Assembly: GCA_964019695.1 (NCBI GenBank)
Contig: OZ026515.1
Span: 78,108,678 to 78,172,677 of the forward strand
Origin: Loripinus fragilis
Taxonomy: Eukaryota > Mollusca > Bivalvia > Lucinida > Lucinidae
Direction: 5' to 3'
Length of the DNA: 64,000 bases
Of the stretch, positions 23,522 to 35,146 are shown one piece after another (the stretch's first letter is position 1; each line of letters starts with the position of its first letter). Under the pieces are notes generated by a model that did not search any database, was not told the DNA's origin, and saw nothing but the letters and a program-made list of their open reading frames with translations. The position numbers and the translations under genes were made by a program.

Positions 23522-24540
23522 CAAAATTTTGTCAGGCCTGTTCTGGATCCAATCTGTATGCAAAGGTTATCACAAGCAGCCAAAGAGTTAAACAACCAAA
23601 TAGTTAAACAAAAAAACTAAATACAGATCTTGTCAGCGCCTGATGCGTAATATCCATGTCACGACTTGTCTTCACATATTGTCACAAGGTATTAAATACT
23701 CAGCTATACAGACCAGCTAGAATATCGAAACTTAATCTGTTGGACATCTATATTTTACATGCTGTGAACAGAAATGTTGCTCCATCCAGCATGGACTTAC
23801 AAAATATGTAAACGTCTTAGCTCCAAAGGAAACTCCCATGATAATGTAGCGTATTCGCAGGTAAATGAAATGACTACTGCAGTATTGCACTTCAAATGAA
23901 ACACGGTTTTTCGTTTTTAAAACTTTACATGAGAGTAACTTCACACTGAGAGTTTGCATGGGCATAGAAATAGCAAAACCCTTACTAGAATTAAATTTTG
24001 GCATAAAATGATATCAATCTTAATGCTCTGACATCTTGTAAAAATAGATAACTTAGTTTTTGTTGGTTTGAAAATACCCTTTCACAACCCATTTTGCACT
24101 GTCAGTACAATGCACTTGGATGGAGTTCGCAGAATTTGCTCACTTATAAAGTGTCCATTAGTGATTACAAACAGTATTCAAACTTCAAAAACATATTTTG
24201 ATTAGGTTGTTTGGTTTGAATATTTTTCTCCAATTACATTTAATATTGGAAATTTATATTAAATGTTGTTGCCGAAAAACAGTGTCCCATTTAAAGGGCT
24301 ACACTACAGTACTCAAGTGCAAACACAGTGAAGATTGGCAAATGATTTTGCAAAGGATGTTTCCTCGGTAGCCCTGGTGTGACCCATTACATTATTACTC
24401 CTCATTCATGATGAAAAATAATGCAATGGTTAATTGGCGTAGCCCCCATTACGCAGTGTACGCACGTGCGTAATAAAAAATAGTAACACTCAAGGGAGCT
24501 CACCTAATGTGGTAATAAAAGTGATTTCCATACCACAAGG
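23522..24540. other. Unrecognised intron
   Basis: No supported feature. Confidence 0.4.
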
Positions 24541-24600
24541 AACTGCTCTTAAAAGAAAGAATTTGCTCCCTCTGGGAGCAAATTCTTTCCTTTAAGAGAA
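24541..24600. repeat. Short palindrome targeted by a SINE
   Basis: CTCTTAAAAGAAAGAATTTG is opposite CAAATTCTTTCCTTTAAGAG around CTCCCTCTGGGAG. The SINE at 24588-24801 inserted at its right arm. Confidence 0.8.
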
Positions 24601-24801
24601 GGGAGCGCAGTGGCTCAGTGGCAGAGTGCTTGACTCGAGACCGAGGGGCTGCAGGTTCGAGCCTCGCCGGCGTCACTTGAGCAAGACCCATTTATCCTAG
24701 CTTAGTACTGGTTCAACCCAGGAAGACCCTCCCTGTTTAACTGAAAGATTGTTGATGGGGCGTAAAGAGTCAAATCTAACAAACAAATCCTTTAAGAGAA
24801 G
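24588..24801 (+). mobile_element. tRNA-derived SINE (family 1), plus strand, inserted beside a palindrome
   Basis: Same family with the head GGGAGCGCAGTGGCTCAGTG. The 14-bp direct repeat TCCTTTAAGAGAAG occurs at 24588-24601 and 24788-24801. The target is the right arm of a short palindrome (24545-24600, centred on GCTCCCTCTGGGAGC). Confidence 0.92.
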
Positions 24802-24858
24802 TTCCAATCTGAAAAGGGACGTAATTGAAGTTCCAATCTGAAAATGGACGTAATTGTA
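24801..24858 (+). repeat. Two-copy 29-bp tandem duplication
   Basis: GTTCCAATCTGAAAAGGGAC (24801) and GTTCCAATCTGAAAATGGAC (24830), each followed by GTAATTG. The two units differ by two or three bases. Confidence 0.85.
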
Positions 24859-25329
24859 GAGAATCACTGTTTTATACAGTAGTCTCCCTTCGATGTGCGA
24901 GTAACTATTCAGCGTTCTGGCTACGGCATTGTGGATCAAACCTGTGCGACCATGGATGCAAATTGGCCAAATCAGGATTCTGACAGCCAGAAAAAATGCC
25001 GAGGTATGGACGAGGTATGGGACCAGTTTCATCAAATATATTTCGTCTTAGAAATTTCAAACATCCAACATGCCCAATGTAAGGTGCCGAACTTTACGCC
25101 AAAATATGTCGTACGATTTTTTGATGGCCCTTTAAACAATCATCCTTTTTTGTAATTAGCCACACCACGCGAAAATGCGAAAAAAAATAATGGACCAGCT
25201 CATGATACTTTTTTTTATCTTATCACATACTGCGTGTAAAGGGCAATGATTCCTCCATTTTGGAGGCTTTACTGATGAAACTTCTCAAGTACCAACGCAC
25301 CATGGCGATACATAGTATTTAGCATAATT
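24859..25329. other. Unrecognised intron
   Basis: No supported feature. Confidence 0.4.
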
Positions 25330-26215
25330 TTCATGAAATTCCATTCACCACATTGTCTCTAGATGGACCAATTCATTGAAATTAAGGCGTTCAAAGAACA
25401 ATAACTCCTGTATATCTAAAGCTTCATGATTGTGCATCACCCCACTTCATATTCAGTTAAGTTTCATGAACATCGATCAAGTAACCAAGGGGCCAATTCA
25501 TGAAATTCCATCCATTGGTTACTAGGTTATGGCTCTGAATGGACAAATTCATTGATATTAAGGCGATCAAAGGGCAATAACTCCTCTACAACTGATGATT
25601 TCCTCTTGAAATTTTACATGCATCATCACGCTATGGTCGTAAATAACAAGTACTACAAGTTTCATGAAATTTTACCAATCGCTTACTAAGTTATGGCTGA
25701 GGACGGAACAATTCATTGAAATTTAGGCAGATAAAGGGCAATAACTCCTCTACAACTGATGACATCCTCTTTCAACTATACATGCATCATCACACAATGG
25801 TAATAAAAACTCCGTGTAAGTTTCATGAAATTCCATCTACATGTATTGCTAAAGTAGGTTATGGCTTATTACCTAGCTTAGGTCGGAAAATGCATTGACA
25901 GTTAGGTTATCAAAGCGCAATAACTCCTCTATTACTCGGGACATTCTGACAAAACTCCATGTGCGGTATCACAAAATGGTAGCATAAATTAAGTTTAAGT
26001 TTCATGTAATTCGATCCACTGCTTACTAAGTTATGACTGAGGAATGAAAAAATCATTGAACTTTAGGCAAACAAAGAGCAATTACTCCTTTAAACTGACG
26101 ATATCCTCATGAAACTATACATGCATGATCACACTATGTTCATATATACTAAGTATAAATTTCAGGAAATTCCATCTATTGCTTACTAAGTTATGGCTGA
26201 GGACGGAAATATGCT
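25330..26215 (+). repeat. Tandem array of about 160-180-bp units (GGGCAATAACTCC core)
   Basis: Five to six diverged units share AAAGGGCAATAACTCCTCTA, CATGCATCATCAC, AAGTTTCATGAAATTCCATC and TTACTAAGTTATGGCTGA. The GCAATAACTCC core recurs near 25390, 25570, 25734, 25914 and 26071. Related GGGCAATAACTC cores occur at 62635 and in the 63370-64000 array. Confidence 0.85.
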
Positions 26216-26789
26216 CATGATATATGCTATATACCAGTCCAAATTCGTGCACGATCACCAACGATCAATTATGCGAGTGTGCGAGCAGAGAATGGTCTGA
26301 AATATGTACAGTCGTGTATGAACCATCATAAGTTAACTCCTGTTGGCTGATAACAATCATATATAAACAATGGCATACTGTAATGTATTTAAATAATATT
26401 AGCGACGCCCAGTGTTTATATTGTCTCTATTGAACCTTTTCACGCCTTTCAACGGCCTAAATTATGATTTTGAGACCTGGTTTCATGTGTTTTTCTCCTG
26501 ATATTATGCATAAATATGGGTTTTATAGACTCGACAATGCTAGCTGTACTATTCCTGAGTTGTCATTTAGAGTTGAACCATTTGAACCTAATAAATTTCT
26601 TTGAAAGTATAGCAGGAGATAGCTGGATAGATATATGAGAGACGAAATGTCTTTGGGACGGTGGATAGGTGCTGTGGCTTCAGTGCGAACTTCTTGCCAA
26701 TAGTCTATTATAGCGAACAACTGAGCACGGTAGTTGGAGCGATCAAATGTGTGCATGTATTTTGGTGATTAAGCGACTCTCTCTCCAAT
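26216..26789. other. Unrecognised intron
   Basis: No supported feature. Confidence 0.4.
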
Positions 26790-27325
26790 TTATATTATAA
26801 GACATCTTATATGTGAAATCAGATATCTTATTATCAAAGAAATAATTTATTATATTAGATATCTTACATGTTAAATAAGATATCTAACATATCAATTAAC
26901 ATATCTTATTTACCAAGAACAATAAGATATCATATAGCTAAATAACAAAAATTAATATATTTATAAGATATCTTATACAGCATATCAGATATCTTATTTA
27001 TAATATAGATAGCTTATCTATCTTTGTAAATAAGATAGCTTAATTGGCATATCAGGTATCTTATTTAACATAATAGATAGCTTATATGTTATATATGAAT
27101 AGATATCTTATGGCATATTAGATATCTGAATTGGGGAACTGAATACGATATCTTATATAGGCTATATATACTTTGGGGTACAAGATATCTCATTTATGAT
27201 ATAAGATAGCTCATATCCTATATCAGATATCTTATATCCTATAAAATAAACATCTCATATCAGATATCTTATGAGATATCATCAGATATCTTATAAGATA
27301 TTTTATATCCTAAAGTACATGTAGA
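26790..27325. repeat. AT-rich array of AAGATATCTTAT palindromes
   Basis: At least twenty-five occurrences of GATATCTTA, TAAGATATC or one-base variants lie within 535 bp. Because the core GATATC is self-complementary, the tract can form many alternative hairpins. Spacing is irregular (about 10-35 bp). Confidence 0.85.
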
Positions 27326-27885
27326 TTAAGATATCTACATTCCATAATCCATAATAAGTAGTAAAATGGCTTGCCAAAGGACCGTGATACAAATAACTAA
27401 GCTGTTGATTACCAACCTAATTAAATAATGGGTTAATGAATAGTTTACCGGTCTGATAACTTTGTTTTGTAGATATGTCATGTTTTAATCCGCAATCATG
27501 TATCATTCTTCATTTGATAGCCTGTTTATATTGTACCGAACAGCATACTCTACGCGTTGTTTGAGCAGCGCCGTTTTTGCTCATTCCTTTTCGGTATAAT
27601 ATCTAAATGTATACTTCATGCATATAAAATGTTCGTTCTTCTGGTCTTTACACTTGAGCAGACTGGTTTTAGCATTATCTAGTCGCTTCCCTGAATGCTG
27701 GTTTTCTTGTAAAGTGGTTCATTTGGGTGTGTGTGTATACATTCTTTCAGTCACTTACTGTCACTAAACCATAAACTGTACTGGAGCATATAACCTTTCG
27801 TTTGCAGGTATTAAAAGTCCCTTTAGGCAGCCTCCACATAGAAGTGCTTAATCAAAAATTAATTTTCTTTTTTCTCAACCGAATC
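27326..27885. other. Unrecognised intron
   Basis: No supported feature. Confidence 0.4.
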
Positions 27886-27943
27886 ATATGTTGTGGGTAC
27901 TAAAATCGTCACAATGAGACGGGTTTTGAACACCAAAATACAT
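27886..27943. repeat. CTCAAAAGAAC palindrome, degraded copy 4
   Basis: CATATGTTGTGGGTACTAAA is opposite TTTTGAACACCAAAATACATG around GTCACAATGAGAC. Same family as 62343-62414. Confidence 0.65.
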
Positions 27944-28989
27944 GTTTAATCTGATCGGCCAGAAAATTTTACAAAAGTTTCCGTATCTGGACCCACGAGT
28001 GACCCGCGAGATCAATTAATTCAAAGATGTCGTAGGCATACAACAAAGATGTCATAAGCAAATATGACCTCAGTTCAGGATTTGCAAAATATGTACGTGC
28101 GACGAAATTATGTTTGACGCCTGATAAAATTCGTGTTTGAAGCCTTACTACATTGAATGATTATAGAAGTGCAAATACATGTAGGCACTGGAGTATACTA
28201 CGGCACTGGAGTATACTACTAAATAGCAGCTTAGGGGTCAAGGACCTCTGACACTTTGATAGGGTATCTGCCTATTTTTCAGATGCTTCCCAAAACTTCC
28301 CTATGCATAAGATATCACTGGTATCCTTTTGAATAGGACGCTTGATGTATTAGGAACGAATTAAGGTTATAATTAGACAGGCAGATCCCTACGACAAAAA
28401 AGAGACTCTATCAAAGGGGGTAGGGGTTGCAAAATTTGACTTCACCAAAAACATTTAGAAATCAATTGTTTTCATGTGTAAGGGTATTATATCATCAATA
28501 CTCGATTACAAATCACAGTGAAAGCATTTTAAAGTCCGAAATCATGAGCATTGTAATGATTATTTTTGATGTTGTTTTTTTTTCTATCTGATTTGTTAAG
28601 AAATATTTTGAAGTGCAACTGTAGTCCATATTCAACCTTGATGACAATGTATTTACCTGGTGCAATATTATGCAGCAATGTACTATAACCATTCATCCAT
28701 GCGTAAAGTACACCTAGTCGATGGCCATGTAGTTTATGTGTATTGGATAGATACAGTATATGTGCAAAATAATCTACCAACTGAATTTAGTAAAGGGACA
28801 ATTTTCATAATCTAAAGAAAAATATGCTAAAACGTTGTAATATTTCATGAATAAGGGGTTTTGAAAAGGAAGCTTACTTGTACTAATTATTTCATTATAC
28901 TGGAAAAAAAGATTTTCAAGAGAGCACACCAAAAATCCAAATGCTAATGTTCGGGCTCGCCCAGACGTCACATTTTGGGCTGTGGGATA
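27944..28989. other. Intron with a possible diverged inverted-repeat element
   Basis: CTTTGATAGGGTATCTGCCT (about 28255) is weakly opposed by GGCAGATCC and TATCAAAGGGG (28380-28420), suggesting a diverged inverted-repeat element of about 170 bp. The remainder is unrecognised. Confidence 0.35.
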
Positions 28990-29106
28990 TCATTCCCCCC
29001 CCCCCCCCCCCGAGTTCCAACTAGCTTTTCACATATATTATGTAAAATATAAGAACACACTTACGTGCAAAAGGATTAGTTGGAACTCGGGGGGGGGGGG
29101 GGGATG
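28990..29106. mobile_element. Foldback element with poly-C/poly-G arms
   Basis: ATTCC and a run of about 17 C, then CGAGTTCCAACTA at the left, are inverted at the right as TAGTTGGAACTCG, about 17 G and ATGATG. The loop is about 55 bp. The G-run arm is a potential G-quadruplex. Confidence 0.85.
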
Positions 29107-29589
29107 ATGTTTTAAAAATATTTTTCTATTTCCTATATGTATAATACAAAAGGTGACCATTTTAGCCCCAAAATTAAGCTGTACATTTATGGAAATAGGA
29201 AATCAAATGCAAAATCATAAATTAGAGACCAACAGCGAGCTTATATATGAAGATGGAAGCATTTGATCGACTTTAATTTTTATCAAAATCATAGGCAGCG
29301 ATACACTGTGGTTCCCATTACCACCGTCAGAGGTCCTTTCAATCTCAATAATGGTAGTTTGACGTTTTTCGTCTTAAATAGCATGGGTTACTATTTTGAT
29401 AGTAAATATAGCTTTAATATTAGAATTTAACCATTTCAGTAAGAATACACGTATTATATAGAGCATGTGTCGAAATTTCTCTAATGTCACAGGTGATTTC
29501 CTTCTAAACAAACATTTAGGACACCTTGGAAACAGTGTGCAAGAGATCTGATCACTAACAGTCACAAACATCAAGAAGACAGTTAAAGT
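29107..29589. other. Unrecognised intron
   Basis: No supported feature. Confidence 0.4.
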
Positions 29590-30020
29590 AAAGCATCCAG
29601 CTCTAGGAATTACGCATCAAATTGATCGCAAAACAAGGAGGACATAAAGTATTGAATAATAAAACAAGGACCGAATACAGAACCCCCACAAACAATTGGA
29701 GCTACAATGAATCAACAACAACAGAACCACCACCTTAGAATGGACAGCAGCCTAAGCCACCGGTGGGGGGGGGGGCTTAAATGTTTATTACTGGTACTAA
29801 ACCTTAGCCCTAGAGTCTGTTATTGTTAAAGCACAAAAAATGTTCAGCTCTAATGGAGGCACTGTATCATTACAAGTACAGGCACCAACTAAAAGCTTTA
29901 CGTCTAAAGCCTGACCCACCGTCGTGAAATTAAAGAGAAAAACAAAGCTATAAACCGTGATTGGGTTTACAACAAGACACGCAGACTGTCGCATGATATC
30001 CATTGTTATATCCAAATTTT
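29590..30020 (-). mobile_element. Dispersed repeat downstream of the RT remnant (possible element tail)
   Basis: The reverse complement of 29590-29760 aligns by eye with 34280-34460 and with the minus-strand copy at 32395-32660 (shared blocks such as CAATTGTTTGTGGGGGTT and TTTTGCRATC). 29800-29850 matches 32690-32740 (CTGTTGTTAAARCACAAAA). It lies directly downstream, in minus orientation, of the reverse-transcriptase remnant, so it may be the 3' part of that element. That link is inference. Confidence 0.5.
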
Positions 30021-30479
30021 TATCGTTTTGAACTGATCACTAAAATCAGGTTTTCCAACAATTCTATAGAATTCATTAACTAAATCACCATAAAAAAAAC
30101 TGGCTCCGATATGCCCTGTTGCAGAAGAGTTTTTAAACCAATATTGTATTAATTTAAACAATCAACTCTTGAGTGTCTGTGGTAGAATTAAAAAAAATGC
30201 TTTATCCATAACCTTGTTTTAATAACTTAGCAGTCAAAAATTGGTTTATGTTAGAACATAATCTCGCAAAGCGAATAAGTTATATAATTATATATACACC
30301 AAAGGAATGGGAGCCAGGAACATCTCCATCAAGAAATGAGAAATTAAACTTTTTTTCAAAATTAAAATCATTCTGTTTATCATACTTTTTTGATGAAACT
30401 ATGCCATTCGTTATGTCCAAGTCCAAAAAAGGGGGAGGTGCTTTATTATTAAAGGAATTTGCCTTATTTAACTGAAGTT
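30021..30479. other. Unrecognised, possibly part of the RT element
   Basis: This lies between the RT remnant and the 29590-30020 repeat. On orientation it would be the region following the RT palm motifs, but I could not identify a protein motif. Confidence 0.3.
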
Positions 30480-31780
30480 CAGTGCATTATATCATTTTTT
30501 CCAAATAAGGATTATCAATATAAGTCATCTAGATATATTGAGGTTGAGTTAAAAGCATCAATAACACCAGCTTGAGTATTGTCTGAGAGAAACAACATGA
30601 AGTTTCTCTCATAACAAAACAAAAGCAAATCTGCAACAAGAGGTGCACAATTAGTACCCGTTGGAATGCCAACGATTTGTCTTTATAAAAATGAGCCAAA
30701 TCTTATAAATATATTGTCAAAAAGATCATGGGGAGCATCAAGACCACAAATTATATATTTTGGGAAACAACGGGTTTCTCATTAAAACCAAATAAAGTGA
30801 GCCTTCTCTTTAAAAGTTTGCTCAACTTATTGCACGACCCTTGGGTCTGCACTATAATCATTGTGAGCTCATCCGTCTGTCCCTCCCAGGTCCAATAGTT
30901 AAAATGCTCATAACTCTTGCACCACATGGTATATTTTGATCAAATTTTGCATACATATGCATGTCAATATTCCCTAACCACTGGCATGCTAAACTTCCTT
31001 TTTGATGGACGATGGTTTGCTGAGTATCAGCCCAGCCTGTTGTGGTCGGTTTATAATAGTGAAAATGCTCATAACTCTTGAACCACATAGGATATCTTTC
31101 AGTTAGTTTTCTTTAATTTAAATTATGAGAGAGTAGAGAAATCATAAGTAGACAAACTCGATGCTAGAAAACCTTTAGTTTTTAATTGATTGAGAATCTC
31201 ACCTGAATTTTAATATACTAAAATAGACTTTTACCATTCCTCTCATAAACTGTTTCATAATATTTAATAACATGTTTTTAATTAGAGTGAGGCAAAAAGT
31301 CAAACGTATAGACAACTCATGAGTAGTACATGGACTAGAATTAGCAAAGGAAATTGACTTATAGGGTCTTTTATTAAGTTTAGGTTAACCAGTATAACAT
31401 AGGAAGCTTGCTATGATCCTCATCAACAAACACACAAAACTTAGTTGCCAGCCATATGGCACCGATGCCTATCAACGACATACCTCTCATCAAGCAAACT
31501 ATGTTCATAGGTTTTAGCAGTTTAGGGTGTCAATGAAGTACATTTTTTCAAACAACCACAGCGTTGTTAGCAGCCTTATCTGCAGGTGCTGAAACAAACC
31601 TCCTATGGAATTACTGGACCCTTATTCTTCAAATTTCTAAATTTAGGCAGAAGATTATCTAAATTATTGCTATATAAAAGATCATAAAAGGAAAGTGTAC
31701 TATCAATAAAACTGTTTCATTTCCAAATTGTATTTAAAGCATTTGATTTAACATGCCTACATTTAGGTTACCAAGCGCAA
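30480..31780 (-). pseudogene. Decayed reverse-transcriptase element
   Basis: On the minus strand, pieces in shifting frames recall a bivalve/cnidarian RT-like family: near 31600-31780 a stretch like LLPKFRNLKN; near 31470 an ERYVVDRHRCHMA block; near 31170 SSIEFVYL/STYDFST-like sequence; and at 30550-30720 pieces corresponding to an RT fingers/palm region (KDKSLAFQRV for an original IVGIPMGTN-like motif, then a degraded YLDD-like catalytic block ending near 30540). Many stops and frameshifts are present. About 230 bp of unrelated repeat (30855-31085, containing ATGCTCATAACTCTTG twice) interrupts it. Whether the parent is a LINE or a Penelope-like element cannot be decided here. Confidence 0.55.
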
Positions 31781-32149
31781 ACATTGTAGATCCTGATCAA
31801 CCAGCCAGCCAGCTTCTGGCTTTTGAGGAACTGCACGGTGTGTCATGCAGTTTATGTTATGTCGAATAATTTGATTAATGTGAGAGGGACTTGTATTCAC
31901 TTATTAAAATAGCATGTGATGGTAATTTCTACTTGCTATTAGGAAAAACTACTGGCATTTATAGCAAGAGCTAAATACTGTAAATGCGGAATGTTATGCG
32001 AAGTTTCGTGAAAATAAAACCATCGCAAAGTGTTTTACTGACGTTGGTTAATCATGCCCAAGTCGCGATTTTAAAGGTGGCAAACATGTCCTTGAGGCTT
32101 TAACGCTTTTCGCAAAAATACAATTCTTGAATACAAGACAGACAAGACA
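31781..32149. other. Unrecognised intron
   Basis: No supported feature, apart from a GATCCTGATCAACCAGCC fragment at 31791 related to the GGACCCAGATCAGACTGC palindromes. Confidence 0.35.
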
Positions 32150-32250
32150 GAGAAGCTATTATAATCTTCATAATTCAGGATTTTGAGGCTGACTTTCTGT
32201 GGAAAGGCAGCCTCAAAGTCCTGAAATCAGGAATAATCCCATGAGTCTTT
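32150..32250. repeat. TTTTGAGGCTGACTTTCT repeat, copy 2 (palindromic)
   Basis: TTCAGGATTTTGAGGCTGAC is opposite GGCAGCCTCAAAGTCCTGAA, a near-perfect stem of about 20 bp, followed by ATCAGGAATAATCC as in 22270-22400. Confidence 0.75.
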
Positions 32251-32394
32251 GACGTGTTGGAGGTTCCATCAAACGAGGGGAAAATCGTTTTTATCTGATA
32301 GTTTTCAGCACATGATAAAATATGCGACCAACATATTGGTGACACAAATCGGGATTGTTTACTCAACTTCGTAATATTTCAGTCATCCAGAGCA

Positions 32395-32830
32395 AGAATC
32401 CTCATGATTCCCGGACCAATAACTCATTGGGATGCCACAGTCACAGGCAGCAGACCAACCCACGGAATCGCTAGGAAGAGACCCAGAACACTAACAGCAA
32501 CACGACAGCAATAATATGATTAAAGAAAAGCAGTCATTTCTCTCTTCCTCAGCGAGATGATTGCAAAATAGGAAGCATTACAGGACAAAGACCAAACGCA
32601 AATCCCTCAAAAACAATGGGACCAACAATAAACAACGAATCGACAGCAACAGATTCACTGCCTTATAACAGACAGCAGGAAAATATTTGCCCTATATTCT
32701 GCTGTTGTTAAAACACAAAACGTGTTTATCTCGTGTGGATCCCTTCTAACTTATGTATCATCAAGAAGAGACTTATCAAACTAGGAAACTCCAGAACTAG
32801 CAAAAAGGACTATGTGTTAAGTTATTAACT
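32395..32830 (-). mobile_element. Dispersed repeat, second minus-strand copy
   Basis: The reverse complement matches 34275-34570 over about 260 bp, including CAATCATCTCGCTGAGGA and GGGTTGGTCTG blocks. It shares the TGTTGTTAAAACACAAAA segment with the copy at 29590-30020. No coding capacity was seen. Confidence 0.6.
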
Positions 32831-32932
32831 TTATGCCATCTGAGGATGAATCCGATGATTGATCATTCCATCCTATTCAGACAACCTAAATAAATGTAAA
32901 TAAAATTATTACTTTTCTAATTTCTCAACCAA

Positions 32933-32998
32933 AACATATGTTGTAGTACTCAAAAGAACAGTCTCAACGAGACGGTTGTTCTGAGAACGCAAAATATA
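32933..32998. repeat. CTCAAAAGAAC palindrome, copy 5
   Basis: GTACTCAAAAGAACAGTCTC is opposite GAGACGGTTGTTCTGAGAAC. Same family as 62343-62414. Confidence 0.8.
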
Positions 32999-33689
32999 TC
33001 TAAAGTTGATGGGTAAGAAAATAATGACGATTTTATGCTTAAAGATGCTTAACTGGACCTATACCGTGACCCAAATATAACCTTGTTGAAGATATACAAC
33101 TGAGTGAACTCGAATGTATCATATAAGAAGGGGGTGAACCCATTTTAAGAGTTTGTGTCATATGGAGATCAGTAATTTTCACGAGAAAACGCTGTCTGTC
33201 ACAGTCTGGTTTGAATCTTTTTTTTAAATTATTTTTAGAAATAGTACAATGTTCAAAATTGCTTAATATCACTGCTATCTGTTGAAAAGATAGATATGAT
33301 TGTACATGAAATTGAGGAGCACTTTGTCACTACTTTTAAGAACAAGCTGGCAGTATGTTTAAAATTGAACAGCTTAACAGAGGTCCACATAAGCTTTCAG
33401 TTCAATAGGACCACAATAATTTATCAAAAAAAATCAAAAACAATAGAGTAATAAAGTTTTTTTTAAATAACATGTATTTTTGAAAAACGCCTTTAATAGT
33501 ACATGCACATCACCTTCATAATAGTTATGGAAGAAACACACGGTGTGGACGAGTCCTGCATATTGAGTCATTACTTCTAGTGTAGAGTCAATAGTTTTTA
33601 AGGTTTACCTGCTTGGTTTCTCCGTTTTGTGTACTCAGTTGAGTCCTTATCTTTGCTTTATCTCCTTTTTATTTCTTGATTTACATGTT
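32999..33689. other. Unrecognised intron
   Basis: No supported feature. Confidence 0.4.
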
Positions 33690-34060
33690 CTAGGAGATGA
33701 TGCATGAATACCTTAGGGGTCTTTAATGCAAACCAAACATCTATGTGTCCTAAATCTGAACTAAGGGTGAGGTTGGTGCTGTGAAACCGGTTTAAGCCCT
33801 CCAGTATAATATTTTTACTGACCGTTCCAAGGCAGTACTTCTTTTGTGGATCATTTGTGTTATCTATGTCTTGTGTTTGTCATGATTTTGCGTCTGTTCA
33901 TTGCTGCCTTGTGGTCACCTGCTGGAAAGGGCTGACCTCTTGGCACTCGTTTCTGATGTTTAGTTGTGTTTTCGTCACTTTCCCATGTGGTATCCTGGGT
34001 CAGGTGTGGTACTTGATTGTATCGATTCCTGATCTTTGCCACCTTTCTTACTTTGACAGT
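33690..34060 (+). mobile_element. Dispersed repeat family B, copy 1
   Basis: This segment is similar over about 360 bp to 58300-58690 (same strand) and, inverted, to 48955-49205. Shared blocks include TTTTTACTGACCGTTCCAAG, CTTGTGGTCACCTGCTGG and GGTATCCTGGGTCAGGTG. The open frames on both strands differ between copies, so I treat it as non-coding repeat. Confidence 0.75.
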
Positions 34061-34239
34061 ATTCTGATTTTTTTTCTGTTGTTTCCCTATGAAATTGGTA
34101 CCCGTGCGTACAGAAAAGTGCTATCATATTCTTAAATTCCTTCCCCAAACAAGCATAAATGTTTCACAATACTATTGCAATGGGAATCAACAATAGTAAT
34201 AGTATCGCAATGGTACTTCTTGCAATGCCAATACTATCA

Positions 34240-34600
34240 CAATAGGCATTTTTCGCCCCAAAAGTCACCCCTACTGTCATTGTCTAGCTAGCCGTTGTTG
34301 TTGATGCATGTTTATTGTTCAACAGTTGTTCCTATTGTTTGTGGGGGGTTGTGTTTGGTCATTGTTTTGTTATGCAGTACCTCAGTGCAGTACTTAGTGT
34401 CCTTTCAAGTTTTGCAATCATCTTGCTGAGGAGGAGAGAGCTGATCGATTGCCTTCTACTTCTACTCTTACCTTATGTCCGTTAGTATTCTGTGTCTCCT
34501 CATCGCGGTGCCATGGGTTGGTCTGTGCAGTGTGTGATTGTGGTATTTCCTGGTCATGCTCCCTTACTTACTACTTAGTGATGAAACATATCCAAGATAC
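34240..34600 (+). mobile_element. Dispersed repeat, plus-strand copy with GGTATTTCCTGGTCATG tail
   Basis: This is a copy of the family seen inverted at 29590-30020 and 32395-32660. Its end (GGTGCCATGGGTTGGTC, GATTGTGGTATTTCCTG) recurs at 16785-16850, 59820-59850 and 63220-63305, so the right end has been copied more often than the body, as expected for a 3'-end-amplified retroelement. A second dispersed family (33690-34060) lies immediately to the left. Confidence 0.6.
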
Positions 34601-34906
34601 TTTAAAAAATGGCACGTCGAGCCCTAGTGTACCTCCACTAGTATACCGAGTGCCACCCCACCCAGACTTTTAGCATGCAAATAAATCTCAAAATTGATCA
34701 GTCAGTCCCTTATCACATACAGGCAAGACCAGCCTGTGTATTGGCCAGTCTAAAGTTCATGCGATTGTTTAGTTCATATGATTGTCTAAAGATGTCCATC
34801 TGGACCCTGAATGTTCCTCAATCTCCTTCGAGGTCCCCATATAATATATATTGTAGAACACTAGAATTTAAGTCTTGAAACCCCTAAATACAAGTTGAGT
34901 ACTTAC

Positions 34907-35146
34907 ATATAACTCTCTGTAGGGTACGTTGTAGAATGGAAAGTCAAGGTCAAGTGTAATGAGAGGGGACCCTCCGTCGTCTTTCTTTGCGGTTCTCAGA
35001 TCACCACCCGTGACATCGAAAGGGTACAGAGTGATTGAACTAGCTATGGGAACACTTACAAGGATTACTACACTAAGGTATATGATCACCAGAATGAATT
35101 GACGAACCCACTGCTTTGACGCGGACCCACGAGCATGTGAACACAT
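34907..35146 (-). CDS. NIDO-domain protein, first coding exon with signal/anchor segment
   Basis: Eighty codons run from an ATG at 35146 to a donor reading TAT|GTAAGT (GT at 34906-34905), phase 0. An in-frame TAG lies 9 nt upstream of the ATG, so this is the first usable start on this exon. Residues 1-15 are polar and basic; residues 16-37 form a hydrophobic stretch (FILVIIYLSVVILVSVP) consistent with a signal peptide or signal anchor. After it, ITLYPFDVTGGDL, the DDGGSP turn and the FPFYNVPYRELY strand match the start of NIDO domains. The sequence continues in the exon at 1-115. The intron between them, about 34.8 kb, is very long. No TATA box or initiator could be assigned upstream. Identification of the domain is firm; the precise protein is unknown. 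Confidence 0.87.
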
